Shown: positions 48,797-62,287, numbered from the stretch's first letter. The stretch: 64,000 nt of DNA from Metaphire vulgaris (GCA_018105865.1 CM030861.1:13250637-13314636); one strand, 5' to 3'. Made by a program: numbers and translations. Notes: generated by a model not told the origin, from the sequence alone.

Positions 48797-48885
<89 letters not shown>
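48790..48885 (+). repeat. (ATC)n microsatellite
   Basis: About 31 ATC units beginning directly after the stop codon of otoferlin terminal exon B, hence probably in that isoform's 3' UTR. Confidence 0.95.
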
Positions 48886-49487
48886 AGAATAGGCCCACGC
48901 ATAAGTGTGAAGAACTCCTGTTTGCTCGTCTATTTTTAGGATTTTGCCCCCGCACTTTCCCAAATTCATGAACCTGGCTACGCCAATGCTTAAGTCTAAA
49001 ATCGACGCGTAACATCAAAAGACACTTGGCCAGTCGTACGGCAATCGAACGTGATCAATGCGTGCAACTATGCGCTTGAGTAATACAGAAGACAATTCTT
49101 CTAATTTATTGCTTATACGTACTCATCTATCGCAATTTTTTAAAAAACATACTGCAGATCTGAATATTAAATGAACAAGAGTTGATTCATAGTTTGCGAA
49201 TTACAAGTATCTGCCAACATCTACTGTAGTTCTGAAATCTGACCGACGAAGTTAGGCCCCGGGCTCTTAAATCGAATGGAAGGCCAACGTTGAGTTTAAG
49301 CGATTAGTTTCACTGGTGAGTTATGCAAATAAAATTGTTTTATTGAGGCTGTTAGATTAACATCAAGCTTTTCTATGTCTGCCTTTAATATGTATACAGT
49401 TGGCCCTACAGGGAAAATCTCGATCGCTTTGATCAACGTTAGTTAGATCAAAGTTAAATAATTATATCTTCTATAGGCCTAATCAGA

Positions 49488-49884
<397 letters not shown>

Positions 49885-50220
49885 TCGTCATAATCATATC
49901 ATCATCGTAATTAATTAATCAGTGATCAGTGGACCGTGAGATCCGCTGTCTTCGCCCAACCGTGACGCAGTTTCACGGTTTCTGGACAGAATAGAGATAA
50001 TATTCCGTGATTAGGAGAGAAGGTCGAATGACGTCATTTGTCAGAGGTCATTTTCAAGTGACGAAAGCAGAAGACGAATCGGTTCTTCAGAAACATAGAT
50101 GGATGAGGAAACGGGGACGTTAAGGCAAGAGGGACCTCTTGCCCCCCTCCCCAGCATGGTAAGACCGTAAGAGAACTCCGCGTGTAGGCCCTATATATAT
50201 GTAAGGCTTAAATCGATTAT

Positions 50221-50360
<140 letters not shown>

Positions 50361-51271
50361 CGTAAGCATCTCCTGATCTTCCAGTTGATCTCATTTACTT
50401 GATCATGATCTGGTTCGATCATCGGAATCGGTTTAATAGCAACGAGACCGTAAAAGACAGACGATCTCTGAGCCAGTTTGGCACAAAAATGACGAATAGC
50501 ATTCGTAGATATTACGGCCGAAAGGGATTAAAGTCTGAAGGGAAAGTCTTTGATCGATAACTATGGCACGTAGGCCTACTGCTCTCTGTTATGTCGAGAT
50601 GGGTTCTGTAAAAATCAATTGGATGCATTGAAATCGAAAGAGAACGAAACTGCTATAGTCTTATTATGCCGCTTGCTTCAGCTAAATATAGCAACAGTAG
50701 TAATAACTAATAACCATCATTATCGTGGTGATCATTAGCAGCATTATAACGTATAGGGCCTATCTAGTCCACAAAAGTTAGATTTTAGGTCTATCTTCAG
50801 TTCAGCAACAGTTCAGAGACAAAATAGTGGGGGTCATACTTTTAAACACTAAAATAATTCCACAATTGTCAATATATCCATAATACGGCAGGGAGGCTGG
50901 GTTGTTATGACCACGGAAGCCCATGCAGATTTTGTTTACCATCAAGGAGTCCTAAAAATAATCGCCGCCCCCCCCCCGCCATTTCACGGCCAGTGCACCA
51001 TTGACAATCGATGCGAAAGCTCGATATGAACGCGTTTATTGTTTTACGCCGCGACAGTTGCAGCTGCACTGCATGGCACCGTTTGACTCCACTTCTAATG
51101 GGAAAGTACATCGGTGCAAAAAATGCGCTTCATTAACTTTACACTCAGATAAACCGCTTTCACAAGAACTCAGAGACATTATTACATCGAAGCACACGAG
51201 TTGATATATGAAGCCACAACCTCACTGATGATAATAGCATAATACTGCAATTACACAGTAGGCTAACAATA

Positions 51272-51372
<101 letters not shown>

Positions 51373-52675
51373 CTAACACTCTTACGATTCATTCTAACAC
51401 TCTCCGACTTCAATGAACCATGAAAGATCAAGTTAATTAGACCAATTATTGTTCGCGGGAAACAACAAGGTAGGCGATGCAGGTAGATTCGTCTGAAACA
51501 GATTAGAGTAGACCCTATAGAAACTTATCGTTTGGCGGCAACTCGTTGCTAAAATAATTCATCTGAATTTTTCGTTCAAACAAGCAAGTGTTCCGGCGTC
51601 AGATTTTGCGCCCCCTCCGCCGGAAATCAGGTCTTCAGCCATCTTCCGGATATTTTCGTTTTAGATTTTCGTCTCGCTTGTTTTTCGAAGTACTGTAAGT
51701 ACCGATAGGCCTACTATTCTCCAAGTACGTTCGTCTTCTGTGGCTTTATTTATAAGCGTGCCAATCGTTTGTCTGTTCGCCGATATCTATAGGTCCGTCT
51801 ACAATTTTTCGACGTTGTACTGGAGCGCATACTTAGGCGAATATTTGGTACCTTTTAGTGCCGTACACGCATGCAAACATGAACGCTGAGCGTTCAGTCA
51901 GGAGCAGGCGAATGACCCAAGTGCAGCGGGGTCAGAGGTCGAGTTCAAGGTCATCAACTGGACAGTTTAAGGACAATCTCGAGACATCCGCAAAAAGCGT
52001 CGAAATTTTTTGCCTCTAAAAATTAGTCACCATTTCTATCGATTTTTCGATGAAAATAAATAAAAATCAAATTAACAATTTAAGTCAGTTGATGGTAAAG
52101 ATTTGCTAGAGAGACACAGAAGCAGCAAAATGGCGGAGAATAAAAATCAAGATTCTCTTCTAAAACTATAGAGGTCCATTTCGCCATTTATATACACACG
52201 AAATATTAATAACATGGTATAGTTTTCAAAACATAGACCTAATTGAAAGAAAATTGAATCCAACTTTTTCATTTCAATTGTGTTTCTCTGCGATACCATC
52301 CCACACCCAGTCAGCAAAATTCTGGTCTGATTGCGTACAGTGGGACTTCGTTATAACGTACTTGGCGGGTCTGTAAAATTTAGACGCGACGTAACCGCTC
52401 GATTGTATAGTCAGCCCAAGGCAAGTCTCGTTAGAGCCATACCCTCCTTCCTATCCTCCCATCCGTCTCCTCCTCCTCCTTCTCCCCCACCCATCTGCCT
52501 CTCGCAAGCACAGCGGGTAGCACAGACCGTATCATATGCTTCAGTCTCTAACACGACCCGGCGGAAGTGTGTTGTGCGCTGTGTTAACTCAACCTGCGTT
52601 CTCTTCGGCGAGTTCGACGTTTCGTTACAGTTCGTGAATGAACGACTGATAGGAAGGATGCGTTTCGACGTTCCA

Positions 52676-52755
52676 TTAACCCCTTAACTGGGGATCCCGG
52701 ATATATCCGTCCATTTTACATTGAGTTACAGTTAAATACACGGTTAAGGGGTTAA
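52676..52755. mobile_element. TTAA palindromic MITE, copy 4 (class I)
   Basis: Eighty bases, reverse orientation to the copies at 14141 and 61164. It has GGGATCCCGGATATATCC and the shared core CCATTTTACATTGAGTTACA. Intergenic. Confidence 0.78.
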
Positions 52756-53137
52756 GAACAAATGGATCCTTAGAAAGAACAACAAAATGCGTCGGGAGAT
52801 GTCTGTCGAACAAACCGTGCGTCTAACAAGCTGAGAATCTACTTCGACGTACGTTTAACATCATTTCATTATCCGTTGAACATCAAAGTAGGTGGTGCCG
52901 TTGTTAGAGAAATAGAAATTCCATTCGCTGGTCGCTTGCAATGAATTGTGGACGATTTTCACCGACAAAGGTCGACCGATGTTTTTGTTATTCTGTAACT
53001 TCAACAATTTGTTTTGACACGAGGCATGCAGTGACCGCGTCTGACTATACTGTCGAAAATGTAACTCAATAAGGCAACAGTCACGTCGGTATAGGCCTAG
53101 ACGATGTTTGGATGTTTCTGAGTGATGACGGTGTAGG

Positions 53138-53337
53138 CAGTGGCGGCTCCAGGATTTGGCAAGTGGGGGGAGGCCATTGGGGTGGCAACTTCTAAATTTC
53201 TAATAATGGGGGGGCCAACCATTTGTTGTTTAATGTATGTAGCATTAAGTATAGGGTCCCAACTGGAGGTCACTGGGGGGCAGGCACTCAATAGGGGGCA
53301 CGGGCCCCCCTGCCCCCTCCCGGTGGAACCGCCACTG
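53138..53337. mobile_element. hAT-like element, CAGTGGCGGCTC family, copy 3
   Basis: The ends CAGTGGCGGCTCCAGGATTT and CGGTGGAACCGCCACTG are inverted. The body is collinear with the copy at 47392. No target duplication is visible in the flanks. 200 bases, non-coding. Confidence 0.72.
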
Positions 53338-53926
53338 TTCCATCTTAACGTCATCTGATACTACCATGCCACTGCTGTTGTGAAAAATTACATCACCAAA
53401 TGAATTATATAACTACAGATCGACCTCGAATTTGAAGTTTGCAGAAATCCTTATTGATTACCACGCCAATTCTTTTGATGACAAAGCCTCATTATCATTA
53501 CTGGAAAACTGGTCCATGTACTTCTATGCAAAATGTTCAGCCTATTTCTGGGTGGGACAATGCGCAACAAAGACGTTGTATATTGTATACTATCGGGAAA
53601 ACATTGTCGCATATTCACGTATAATATGATAATATCTTCTTGCCAAACGTTGACTCCGAGTGATATATAGCTTTTGCTGGCGTCTCTTGCATCGTTCCCG
53701 CCTTTGCTCCGCGTGTTTTTGAAAAGACTAGGAAAATTAATCTATAAATTCATTTTTATTTTGCGGAATTTTAAAAACTTTACCGATTAGCAGACGGTTT
53801 GTGGCAGAGTTGAAGTCATTGCAACTATATAGATTTTCTGTCAATAAATAATATAGGCTATAGCTTGAATGCAGTTAATTGAATTTGAGACACTATAGGC
53901 TTGTTTTATACCCTATTACCCATAGA

Positions 53927-54772
53927 GGCCATCCATAAAGTACGTCACGCTCGAAGGAGAGGGGGTCTAAGAAAATGTGAGTCTGTGACAGGAGACTAGT
54001 CTTGAGTATAATTCTCTGTGTTCAAAGGGGCAGCCAGTGTAACTTGCGAAGAACAGGTTTAATGTGATCATGCTTACGAGTTTTAGCAATGGTCCGAGCT
54101 GCAGAATTTTGAATCATAATTATGGCGATTTCGCGCATTAGATATGGCCATACCATTGTATAGGGAATTGTAATAATCAAGTCTACTAGTAACAAGAGCA
54201 TTGGCGAGAGGAATTTAGGACAGACCTGGGCACAAGATCACGAATTCGTCGAATGTCTCTATTTTGCATATGATCAGCTTTACATATTTTATTTAGGCCT
54301 AGGCGCCTAGGACCTATATGATCATTAAACGACATATTTTTATCAAATATTTTAAATATGTTGCGGACAGACTGACTTGGAGTGACTGAAATGTTGTTGA
54401 ATATTAACCGAAATTGTGTTCAAATTTGCTGAGATTAAATACTCAGTTTTTGAGGGGAATAATAAAAGCGTGTCTTAATGAACATCCAAGACTGAACTAT
54501 ATGGCAGGCCGATTAAGAACTTTATTCAGACAGGCAGATAAGTTTTCAAGTGACAATGAAGAGGCCTTGTCATCAAAGACTGAAAGAACTTTATGCAGAT
54601 AGGCTAAGCAGATAGTGACGTTCATCAAAGGCATTGAATAATTGTGTTTTGGCAGCATACAAAGGATATTCAGTAGAGAAAGTAAGGATACCGAGATTCG
54701 CGGCAGGCTGTGACAAGCGAAGAGGGGTGGCGTCAAAAATAGCGTGACGTAGGCCTACTTTATGGACGGTCC
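53927..54772. mobile_element. TIR block enclosing a LINE relic
   Basis: The left end is GGCCATCCATAAAGTACGTC. The right end, complemented, is GGACCGTCCATAAAGTAGGC followed by CTACGTCACGC. The inner 800 bases contain the LINE relic listed next. The simplest reading is a TIR element invaded by, or assembled around, a LINE fragment. Confidence 0.55.
54022..54460 (-). pseudogene. CR1/L2-like LINE reverse-transcriptase relic
   Basis: Minus-strand fragments in shifting frames: KTEYLISANLN, VRNIFKIFDKNMSFNDHI, ALVTSRLDYYNSLYNGM, QNSAARTIAKTRKHDHIKPV, LRKLHWLPL and a stop. These follow in order the C-terminal part of CR1/L2-type LINE reverse transcriptase ('KTEFLLI', 'LGVIFDSNLSF', 'FVTSRLDYCNSLL', 'QNSAARLI', 'LHWLPV'). 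Frameshifts and stops between the blocks show it is dead. Confidence 0.75.
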
Positions 54773-55388
54773 CTGATTTGATGTCAACGTTAGCTGTAAG
54801 TAAAACGAAACTTCTATAGCGCTGCCCGAAAGCTTGGCGCAATGCACCAGCTTATTCACGAGCGCTCAATCTGGGTGAAATCCACAGTCCTCCGTAATCC
54901 GTAGTCCGTGGTGGTCAAGGTTGTAGATCCAGGTAGGCAGTCGCAGCAAAGCATTTTTATGGAGGACGATAACAAGATTTGTGGTGGACAGAATGCAGGT
55001 CTACAGTAAGAATTTCGCCAGAAGATTTCGCGTTATGTGTCTGAAATAGCAGTCAGCCAAACGTCCGTATGTGTGTGTGTTTGTGTGTCTGTCTGTGTTG
55101 TTGCAAGGATGAAGTTAAGCTATAGAAACTGATTTACAGAAGCCAACTATTGCTATTTGGCTTTTTAGCCGCTTCTTTAACATTTTATTTGTACTTAATT
55201 TCAGCTGTCGAATTCTCAAACAGCTCTGGAATTAACTGAAGACTTTTGAAAGAAGACAAAACAGGACAAAGCGATAGATGTTCATTTAAAAGTAGACACG
55301 TGTTATTAGTCAAAGCGTTGCAATGAATTTGGAGCACGCGTTACCTGGGATCGAATTCGACAGTTTAAGTTGTGCGTGCAAAACGAGA

Positions 55389-58022
55389 ATGTACTGCCGT
55401 AATATTGTGAGGTGAGAAATGAAATCAATAGAAAAAATAGTACAATATATTACAACAATGTCAACAAATAAAGAAAACTGTCAGAGACAGAGGGCATTTT
55501 TGACACAGGCCGTGAATTTGAAATGGCTTGACAACTCCTTGTCCTTGTAATTTTTCCCATCTGTCCCTCTGCCTGTGAAAAAGAGAACCAACGCAATCTA
55601 ACACTTCAAGGCCAAATATTTTTTATAATTAGTTTAGTTAGTTAGTTTAGTTATTTGGTTATTATTTGGGCAAATTGAATCTGAAAATATTTTATTTCGA
55701 ATGAGGTTTTAGTGGAATAAATAGTCTACACGCATTCTTGCTTTTGCAATCAGATATTTTGATTGCATTTTAAAATAATTGACAGCATACAAGTGTGGAC
55801 TTAATATAATTTGAATATTGGGTCATGACGGTTTTGGTGGCGTCAACAGTTTTCGATTGTGACAGCCAACATATAGAGGCTTCATGACACCGAATGTCAC
55901 AAAAGATCTGTTGTGATATCGTGAAAAAGGCTCTGCCCAAACATTGGTGTAGCCCCCCATATAAGATGACGTCATCTGTAAATGTCACTAGTAAATTATT
56001 TTTATAATTTATCTAATTTAAATAGCGATGGCTCACACAGTGACAGATGGCGCTATTACTATGAACAATCGATATGTCGAGAGAAAGAAAATTGGCGTTT
56101 ATTGATGTCGGCAATTACAGGTTCTATCTTGATTAAGAGCGTGCTTGGGCAAGCAAGCACATCATTGTCGTGAGAAATGCATGGTTCTCTCCACAGATAA
56201 CAGATGTCGGCAAAGACCGTTATCTGACTCCAGCCTGTAGTTAAAATTTTATTTCCTGAAGACGAGTTCTTAGTTGTCCTTGAACAAGCGGCAACCATCT
56301 CCAAAGCTTAATAATTAGACTCATATTCGTTGATAAGGAAAGTTCTAATTTCAGGGGCGGATGTAAGAAATGACTAATTTATCATTCTATTCTTGAATAG
56401 ATTTACTTGTGACAATGAGGCCGCTATTGTATAAACGTTCACTATGAATTGTGCCCTGAAGAAGCCAAGATGAAAATACGAGCGACAGGGCATATTTATA
56501 TAGCACTATAATTTATACTTTTTAAAGTAAACGTTGAAACTATATTCGGATTTTCAGACTGATTATACGATTTCCGATTTTCTTGGTCACTTTCCTCGTC
56601 CTCAGCATTCTTTTGCTAAGTCTCCAAGAATCTCATGACGTGCCGAAGAAAAGGTCGACAACAAAGTCTTACGTACTGAGGAATGCGAGGGCGGATAGAG
56701 AACTACTTGCGGGGCTCTTACTATGCCCACTCTTGACACGCCCCAATCAGTCAAGCATTCAGACACTGAACGGCTACTGGCAATACCACCGCGGGTCCGT
56801 TGAAACGGAAGAGATCATTGTCAATTCCGCCTTTTTCGACGACCGGCCCCTGCTTGGTCTTTCCACTTGGATACGCGTCCTGGGAATGGGCGCAAACTTC
56901 TCTTCCGGCGGTCTCTACTGCCATCTGTGGTACGAAGACCAGCCCAATCCCTACGTGACACAGGCTGTCCTGGACGTCACCGGTAGAAAGAAAGGGTATC
57001 GAGTGGGGAAGAAATTGTTCATACAGTATCTATTTTCCTGCCGTCTGACGAGCAACTATCCCCTTCCATCCCACGTGTCTCTGGTGGGATATCAGTGTGA
57101 CAACTCCTCCATCCTGCTCCCAGTTCACCGTCCACTGCGGACGAATCCAGAACACGAGTTCGGAGTTTGTGTTCCGGTGTCGTTCGGAACCATTCCGGTG
57201 ACACAGTTCGTCGAGTGGATCGAGTTGCATCACATGTTCGGCGTCACGGAATTCAACGTCTACGACTCGAACATGACGGGAATGACCGAAGTGTTCGACT
57301 ATTACATCAATCGCGGCTGGTTGAAGGTGTTTCCCTCTCCGCCGGCACTCAACCTGACGGGGGTCGATGGACCTAAGTTTGGCAGTGCAGCCGCCCTCAA
57401 CGACTGCATGATGCGCAACCTTTACCGCTATCGTCTGGTCCTCGTAATCGACTTCGACGAGGTCATCATACCCAGAATGCACCGCAACTATTCCGCCATG
57501 TTGACCTATGTCGACTCTTTGAACAACGGGAAGGAGCTGACTATTGGGTACGGATTTCGTAACGTCTTCTTTTTTCGGGACTTGAGACCGGACTCCGAGC
57601 AACCGTCGCACCTTTGGACGATGGTACATCGTACCAGATCGGAAGTATCGAAGTACCGGGCAGCTCCGAAATCTTTCGTCGATCCGCTACAGTGCCTGTC
57701 GGTGTTCAATCACTACTGCTTCCTGCCGCTGAAACCGAAAGCGCGACCTCTTTTCCTCGGTGTCCAGCCAACTGTGGCGGTCACGCATCACTATCGCCTG
57801 TGTGGATTTTCGAAGGCCAAGTGCAAAGAGTTTTTCGATTCCGGTTACCAAGACGACACAGCACTTCGCTTCAAGGACGACCTTGAAACTCGGGTCAAGG
57901 TCACGCTTAAACGTTTGGAAGACCTTCGCATGAAGCAGCAGCAGCAGCAGCAGCAGCAGTTGGAAACGCAGAAAGTTACTCGCCATATGAAGATTTTCAA
58001 CGTTTTCTTACCAAATTCATGA
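55389..58022 (+). CDS. Glycosyltransferase family 92 (DUF23) type II membrane protein
   Basis: GT92 enzymes are Golgi glycosyltransferases; the characterised C. elegans GALT-1 adds galactose to core fucose of N-glycans. The substrate here is unknown. Two coding exons: 55389-55411 (23 nt, MYCRNIV plus AG) and 56558-58022 (stop TGA), joined GT-AG in phase, 495 residues. The short cytosolic tail is followed at once by a signal anchor (IIRFPIFLVTFLVLSILLL). Catalytic region: TQFVEWIELHHMFGVTEFNV, ALNDCMMRNLYRYRLVLVID, then the DFDEVIIPR motif with acidic residues 306, 308 and 309, and VTHHYRLC. Near the C-terminus CAG codons (about 57932-57958) give a run of nine glutamines. The 23-nt first exon is supported by an equivalent in the neighbouring copy at 62924. 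Exon 2 is more GC-rich than its surroundings. Confidence 0.88.
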
Positions 58023-58126
58023 TGATCGTGATCTCTGTTTGTTTGCGGATGAGGGATGCTTTTTGGACTGACATTGAAACAAATCGAGATACTTTGATGT
58101 CAACGGCCATGCGTAACTAATTTCAG

Positions 58127-58349
58127 CTTCAGATCTGCATTGATCACGTCTGCAGCCGTTATTCTAATTGCCAGTATTCGACTGATTATTCTCGACATGT
58201 TTTCCAACCGTCAGTTGAATCTTGTCATTCTAAATTTCAAGAAATTTGTGGCGAATATAAAGTCGTATATAAATATATACGTCACTGGAACGGCTAAGAA
58301 GAGTGAAAGTCTTAGGAAGCCAGCTTCTCAAATGTTGTCTGAATATTAA
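58127..58349 (+). pseudogene. Orphan signal-anchor-like exon
   Basis: After an AATTTCAG acceptor, in the phase that the 23-nt GT92 first exon would need, the frame reads FRSALITSAAVILIASIRLI and on for about 74 codons to TAA. It starts with a hydrophobic helix as GT92 exon 2 does, but lacks every GT92 catalytic motif. It could be a decayed GT92 copy, an alternative last exon, or chance. Confidence 0.3.
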
Positions 58350-58359
58350 TGTCTGATGC

Positions 58360-58617
58360 CAGTGGCGTAGCCATGGGGGAAGGCTGGGGGTTAAAACCCC
58401 CTTGGCTGCCGAAAACAAAATATTTTGAATGAGTTTCTATGCATTTTAAATTTTGGGACGCGATTTTGGGGTCAGCCTCCCCTTGGATATAGATTGTAAC
58501 TGTTTAAAAGGTGACGACCTTTTTTGCTTGTCAGGAAAACATAGATGAGGTCAAGATAATTGGTCGCGGTGAAAACCGAAAACCAACCCCCTTCCGGAGA
58601 TCCTGGCTACGCCACTG
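58360..58617. mobile_element. hAT-like element, CAGTGGCGTAGCCA family
   Basis: The ends CAGTGGCGTAGCCATGG and CCTGGCTACGCCACTG are inverted. The flanks TCTGATGC and TTTGATGC are an 8-bp target duplication with one change. 258 bases, non-coding, downstream of the GT92 gene. Confidence 0.8.
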
Positions 58618-59074
58618 TTTGATGCTATTCCAAGCATTTCGATCGCATACTGAAAGCTTTAATACACTTCATGTTCGTTCTTGACTAAATGATTATGAAC
58701 ATGACTAATCGAATGATTTCTAAATTAATTATATTTGGTGCAAAATGGTCATGCAGACATCATATTATTTTTCTGTGCTTGGGCGAAAGGTTTTGTGACA
58801 ATAATGGCATAAATCATCTATTACAATTAAAGTCATCTTACTTATCTTACAACATCCCCTTTTGTTTGCTTCTTCTGTCATTCAATTGGAAAATCTTAGG
58901 CAACGGTTGGCGCTATATAACGCAGGTCATCATCATCGAGCTTCTGTAGCGCCATTCTAGTAATGTCCTTGACGTCAGCTGATGGCCGTTCCTTGATTTA
59001 AATCCCCAAATGAAATCAAAGACGCTTCCTTCTTGAGATCATTATAAAATTAAGTCTATCACACATTATAATAT

Positions 59075-59076
<2 letters not shown>

Positions 59077-59132
<56 letters not shown>
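59077..59132 (+). repeat. (AT)n microsatellite
   Basis: About 27 AT units between the GT92 copies. Other AT tracts lie at 4769-4812, 33684-33741, 37326-37387 and 39669-39716. Confidence 0.93.
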
Positions 59133-59135
<3 letters not shown>

Positions 59136-59456
59136 CCTATATAATATCACTATGCTTGCTACGCTTTATAAATGTCTTTAAATAATATATATATATATGC
59201 GCTTTGTTGGCAATGAGAATGGCACAGCTTTAACAAGAGCAGAAATCGAAGTGGAAATACCAATACTGATCCGGCCAAAGTATCCATTGCCAAAATCCTT
59301 TCAAGCGCCGTAAAGTGCTGCCATTTACCGAATCGCAGTAAAACTAATGTCTACAGTTGCTACTCGTTTTCCTTGCAATCGACTTATCGACGGTTATTCC
59401 ATAACTCTGTACTGCTTTCGATGCTCTTCTGAACAAATTTCTTGGTCCGTCTAAAC

Positions 59457-59842
59457 CAGTGACTGGTTCCCAACGTGGGGCGTACGTCCCACCTGGGAGG
59501 AGGAGGGCAATTTCACTATTGGGGGGGGGGGAGGATTGGGTAATTTCAATGTTTAAAATTGTTAGAGAGCAGGATAATTAAAATGACGAGTGTTAGAGAA
59601 CATATGGAACGTAGGCCTATACAGTGTAGATTCATAGAAGAAGATCTCATTAGCCCACTAAATGAATGGCGTAGGCCTATATATTAATGCAATTCAGTTA
59701 TCTTCTCCATCTGTCGTTGCTGTTTTTCATATCAGTTAATTCATGTTATTCTGATTAGGCCTCTTCAATTTCTGTGATTACTTCTGTATAAGTCACGGGG
59801 GCATAAGGACTTTTAAAAGACTAAAAACCGTTGGGAAAACCA
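59457..59842. mobile_element. Probable hAT-like element
   Basis: The left end is CAGTGACTGGTTCCCAACG. The right end, complemented, is CACTGGTTTTCCCAACGG. The flanks GTCTAAAC and GTCTATAA match at six of eight positions. The CAGTG start and 8-bp flank suggest hAT, but the ends are imperfect. Confidence 0.45.
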
Positions 59843-60299
59843 GTGGTCTATAAAGAGCTCGTTGTTTTGTAAGCTTATGCATGAGTGCATGCACGTACTG
59901 TATTTCATTCGTAGTCCAGTGAATTCGGTTCATGTAATCTATATGAGGAAAGGCGTAGGCCCCTATCTAGCGTTGACCAGGTGCCATTGGCACCACTTTA
60001 AGGGCGTCGAAAACTCTGTGATCTTGCTCTCTATTCGGCGTAGAAAGAGAAGAAACTGAGAAAACTGACTTTGATGGGAACATCATAGACCAGTTCACAT
60101 CAATAAAAGCAAGAAAAGTACATTTGTGGTTTAAATCCTGTGCCTATTAAGCTTATGAATGTCATGGTTTGTTAATTGAAGGTCTGTTAACCTGCCAATT
60201 TAATTTTTAGCCTCCTACCACGGTCGCCAAATATCCGAGGCTTAGGGCCTAGGCACGCCCCTTGAATTATATTAGAGAATCTGTGGCGCTGGGCTGTAG

Positions 60300-60460
60300 C
60301 TTCGATATGTGGTTGGGCAGTTAGCATCGCAGCCGAGCGCTCTGCGCATTCGCGTTCAGTGTGCCAATGTTTATAGATCGATGCTTATTTCTGGGACCAT
60401 GTCGTAGTCAGCACCTGCGTTGTGTCCTCGAGTTTCTGCCTTTTTGCGAACTCGAAAAAG
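60300..60460 (+). other. Possible 5' untranslated exon for the second GT92 copy
   Basis: A GC-richer stretch without a useful open frame ends in a near-perfect donor, AAAAAG|GTAAGAATAC. It lies 2.5 kb upstream of the 62924 start codon on the same strand. It might be the first non-coding exon of that gene. This is inference from one splice signal and position. Confidence 0.25.
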
Positions 60461-61163
60461 GTAAGAATACTTGATAGAAGCTATGGAGCCTGCTTGCGTT
60501 ATGGCGCGTGTCTCTTATGCAGAAGGGCAGATATATTCGTGGGTCCAATTTTTAGAATCATCCATGTCAGCGATAGTGTTACAATGTCTTGAACTAACCC
60601 AACCTAGCGTGACATTGCATTTTCTTAAGCCATGCCTTATTTTCTGACCCAAACCATCATAAATATGGTAAAGTCTGGCCCAACCCAACCGACGGGTTAA
60701 CCCAACCCATGGCCATCTCTGAAGTAGGCCCTACAGACGCCATTAACTGATTGTCTACTTTTTTCGTTGCATACTTTTTAAACTCAGGAATTCAATAATT
60801 TCGAGTTTCCTTGAGCAGCCTATAATGATTGATGTCCCACGAGGAACAACACCCATTAGCCGTATTAGACGCTATAGACTTTGCAATCTTAGAATCAGGA
60901 TCGAATAAAGATGCCAGATATTCAACTGTTAAGTAGGCCTAATTAGAAAGCATTCAAATCTCTCTCTCTCTCTCTCCATCCATATATAACAGCTTCATGC
61001 ATTGGATATTAGTTTGAAAAGCTCTGCTTTTCTTTGACATTTTATAATAGGCCTACCATTCGTAGGCCCTAAGTAAGTAGGCATAAGCAAGCGTTTTATA
61101 GGCCTAACTATGAGAATGAGTATAAATCACCGTGTCTGAGATTTATACTATTTTGTGACCATT

Positions 61164-61243
61164 TTAACCCCTTAACCGTGTATTTAACTGTAACTCATTG
61201 TAAAATGGACGGATATATCCGGGATCCCCAGTTAAGGGGTTAA
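61164..61243. mobile_element. TTAA palindromic MITE, copy 5 (class I)
   Basis: Eighty bases matching the copy at 14141 at almost every position, with GGATATATCC in the core and TTAACCCCTTAAC ends. It sits between the two GT92 gene copies. Confidence 0.78.
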
Positions 61244-61501
61244 TACTGCGCTTGTCACGAATAAAGATTATTATAATAGGAAGTTCCCTGTGTATATACG
61301 GAATATAAAGTTACGTAGTTATGGAATTGAATAGAATGAATGGAATGAATAGAATGGAATCGAATAGAGTTACGGAATATAAAGTTACAGAGTTATAGGC
61401 CTATATAGCGCACTCTGACACGAAATAACAAGCTTCTGGTTCAGTATTAGGCCTACACATTAGTCAAGGAACGATTCGATAAACTCCACGCGCCACAATT
61501 T

Positions 61502-61618
<117 letters not shown>

Positions 61619-62078
61619 GCCTAATGGCTAATGCGTAGGACAAAAAAAGCTGACTTCGAAAGATAGCATTCAATTTTCCAGATTGACCACAACATTCGAA
61701 CAATCTCATTTCTCATTATCGCGTTCACATATAGCCTGATATAGGCCCTTAGCCTATAGTGAAACCTGCACATAGGACAAATGAATCAACATTTATTAGC
61801 ATGTTTCCAAAATGAGGAACCCGTGTCATGACCGAACCCCCCCTTACGGAGAATTAATAAAGCGGGTTTAATGCAATTGTTGTATTCCAGCGCTCTGACT
61901 GCTCTGTCCGCCCAAAGCATAACAGCAATCGGCCATTCGACGGAGAAATCGAAGCAGCAGAAGTAACACGCTAATGTAGTTTTAAGCGTTTTCGTTGAAT
62001 TGCAAATCGACAATGAAAACAGAGCAATTAAAAACCAACAAATATTTCATATCCGATCAATTTTCCTGACCTATTTCA

Positions 62079-62287
62079 CACTGGCGTAGCCACGGAGGGG
62101 AGGGCACGAGTTGGTCGGGCCCCTGTTCTGAGTGGCACGCACCGCTCGTGACATTTGCACAAACCGTTGAGAAATTGGGGATGGGGGGTTGGCAGCATGA
62201 TCAAAGAGAATGTGTGAATGTGGGGAGAATCCCTTTACTACCTCTTTGTCGCTGTACCCCTAGTCTGGAACCCTGGATACGCCACTG
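62079..62287. mobile_element. hAT-like element, CAGTGGCGTAGCCA family, copy 2
   Basis: The ends CACTGGCGTAGCCACGG and CCCTGGATACGCCACTG are inverted. The flanks CTATTTCA and GCATTTCA match at six of eight positions. G-rich body, no coding capacity. Confidence 0.65.

Noticed and set aside
51879..52019. 46-codon ATG frame (MNAERSVRSRRMTQVQRGQ start)
   Set aside because: It is short, Ser/Arg-rich, without splice or homology support; chance cannot be excluded.
57030..57629. Minus-strand frame of 199 codons inside the GT92 exon
   Set aside because: It is antisense to a conserved catalytic domain and shows no recognisable protein.
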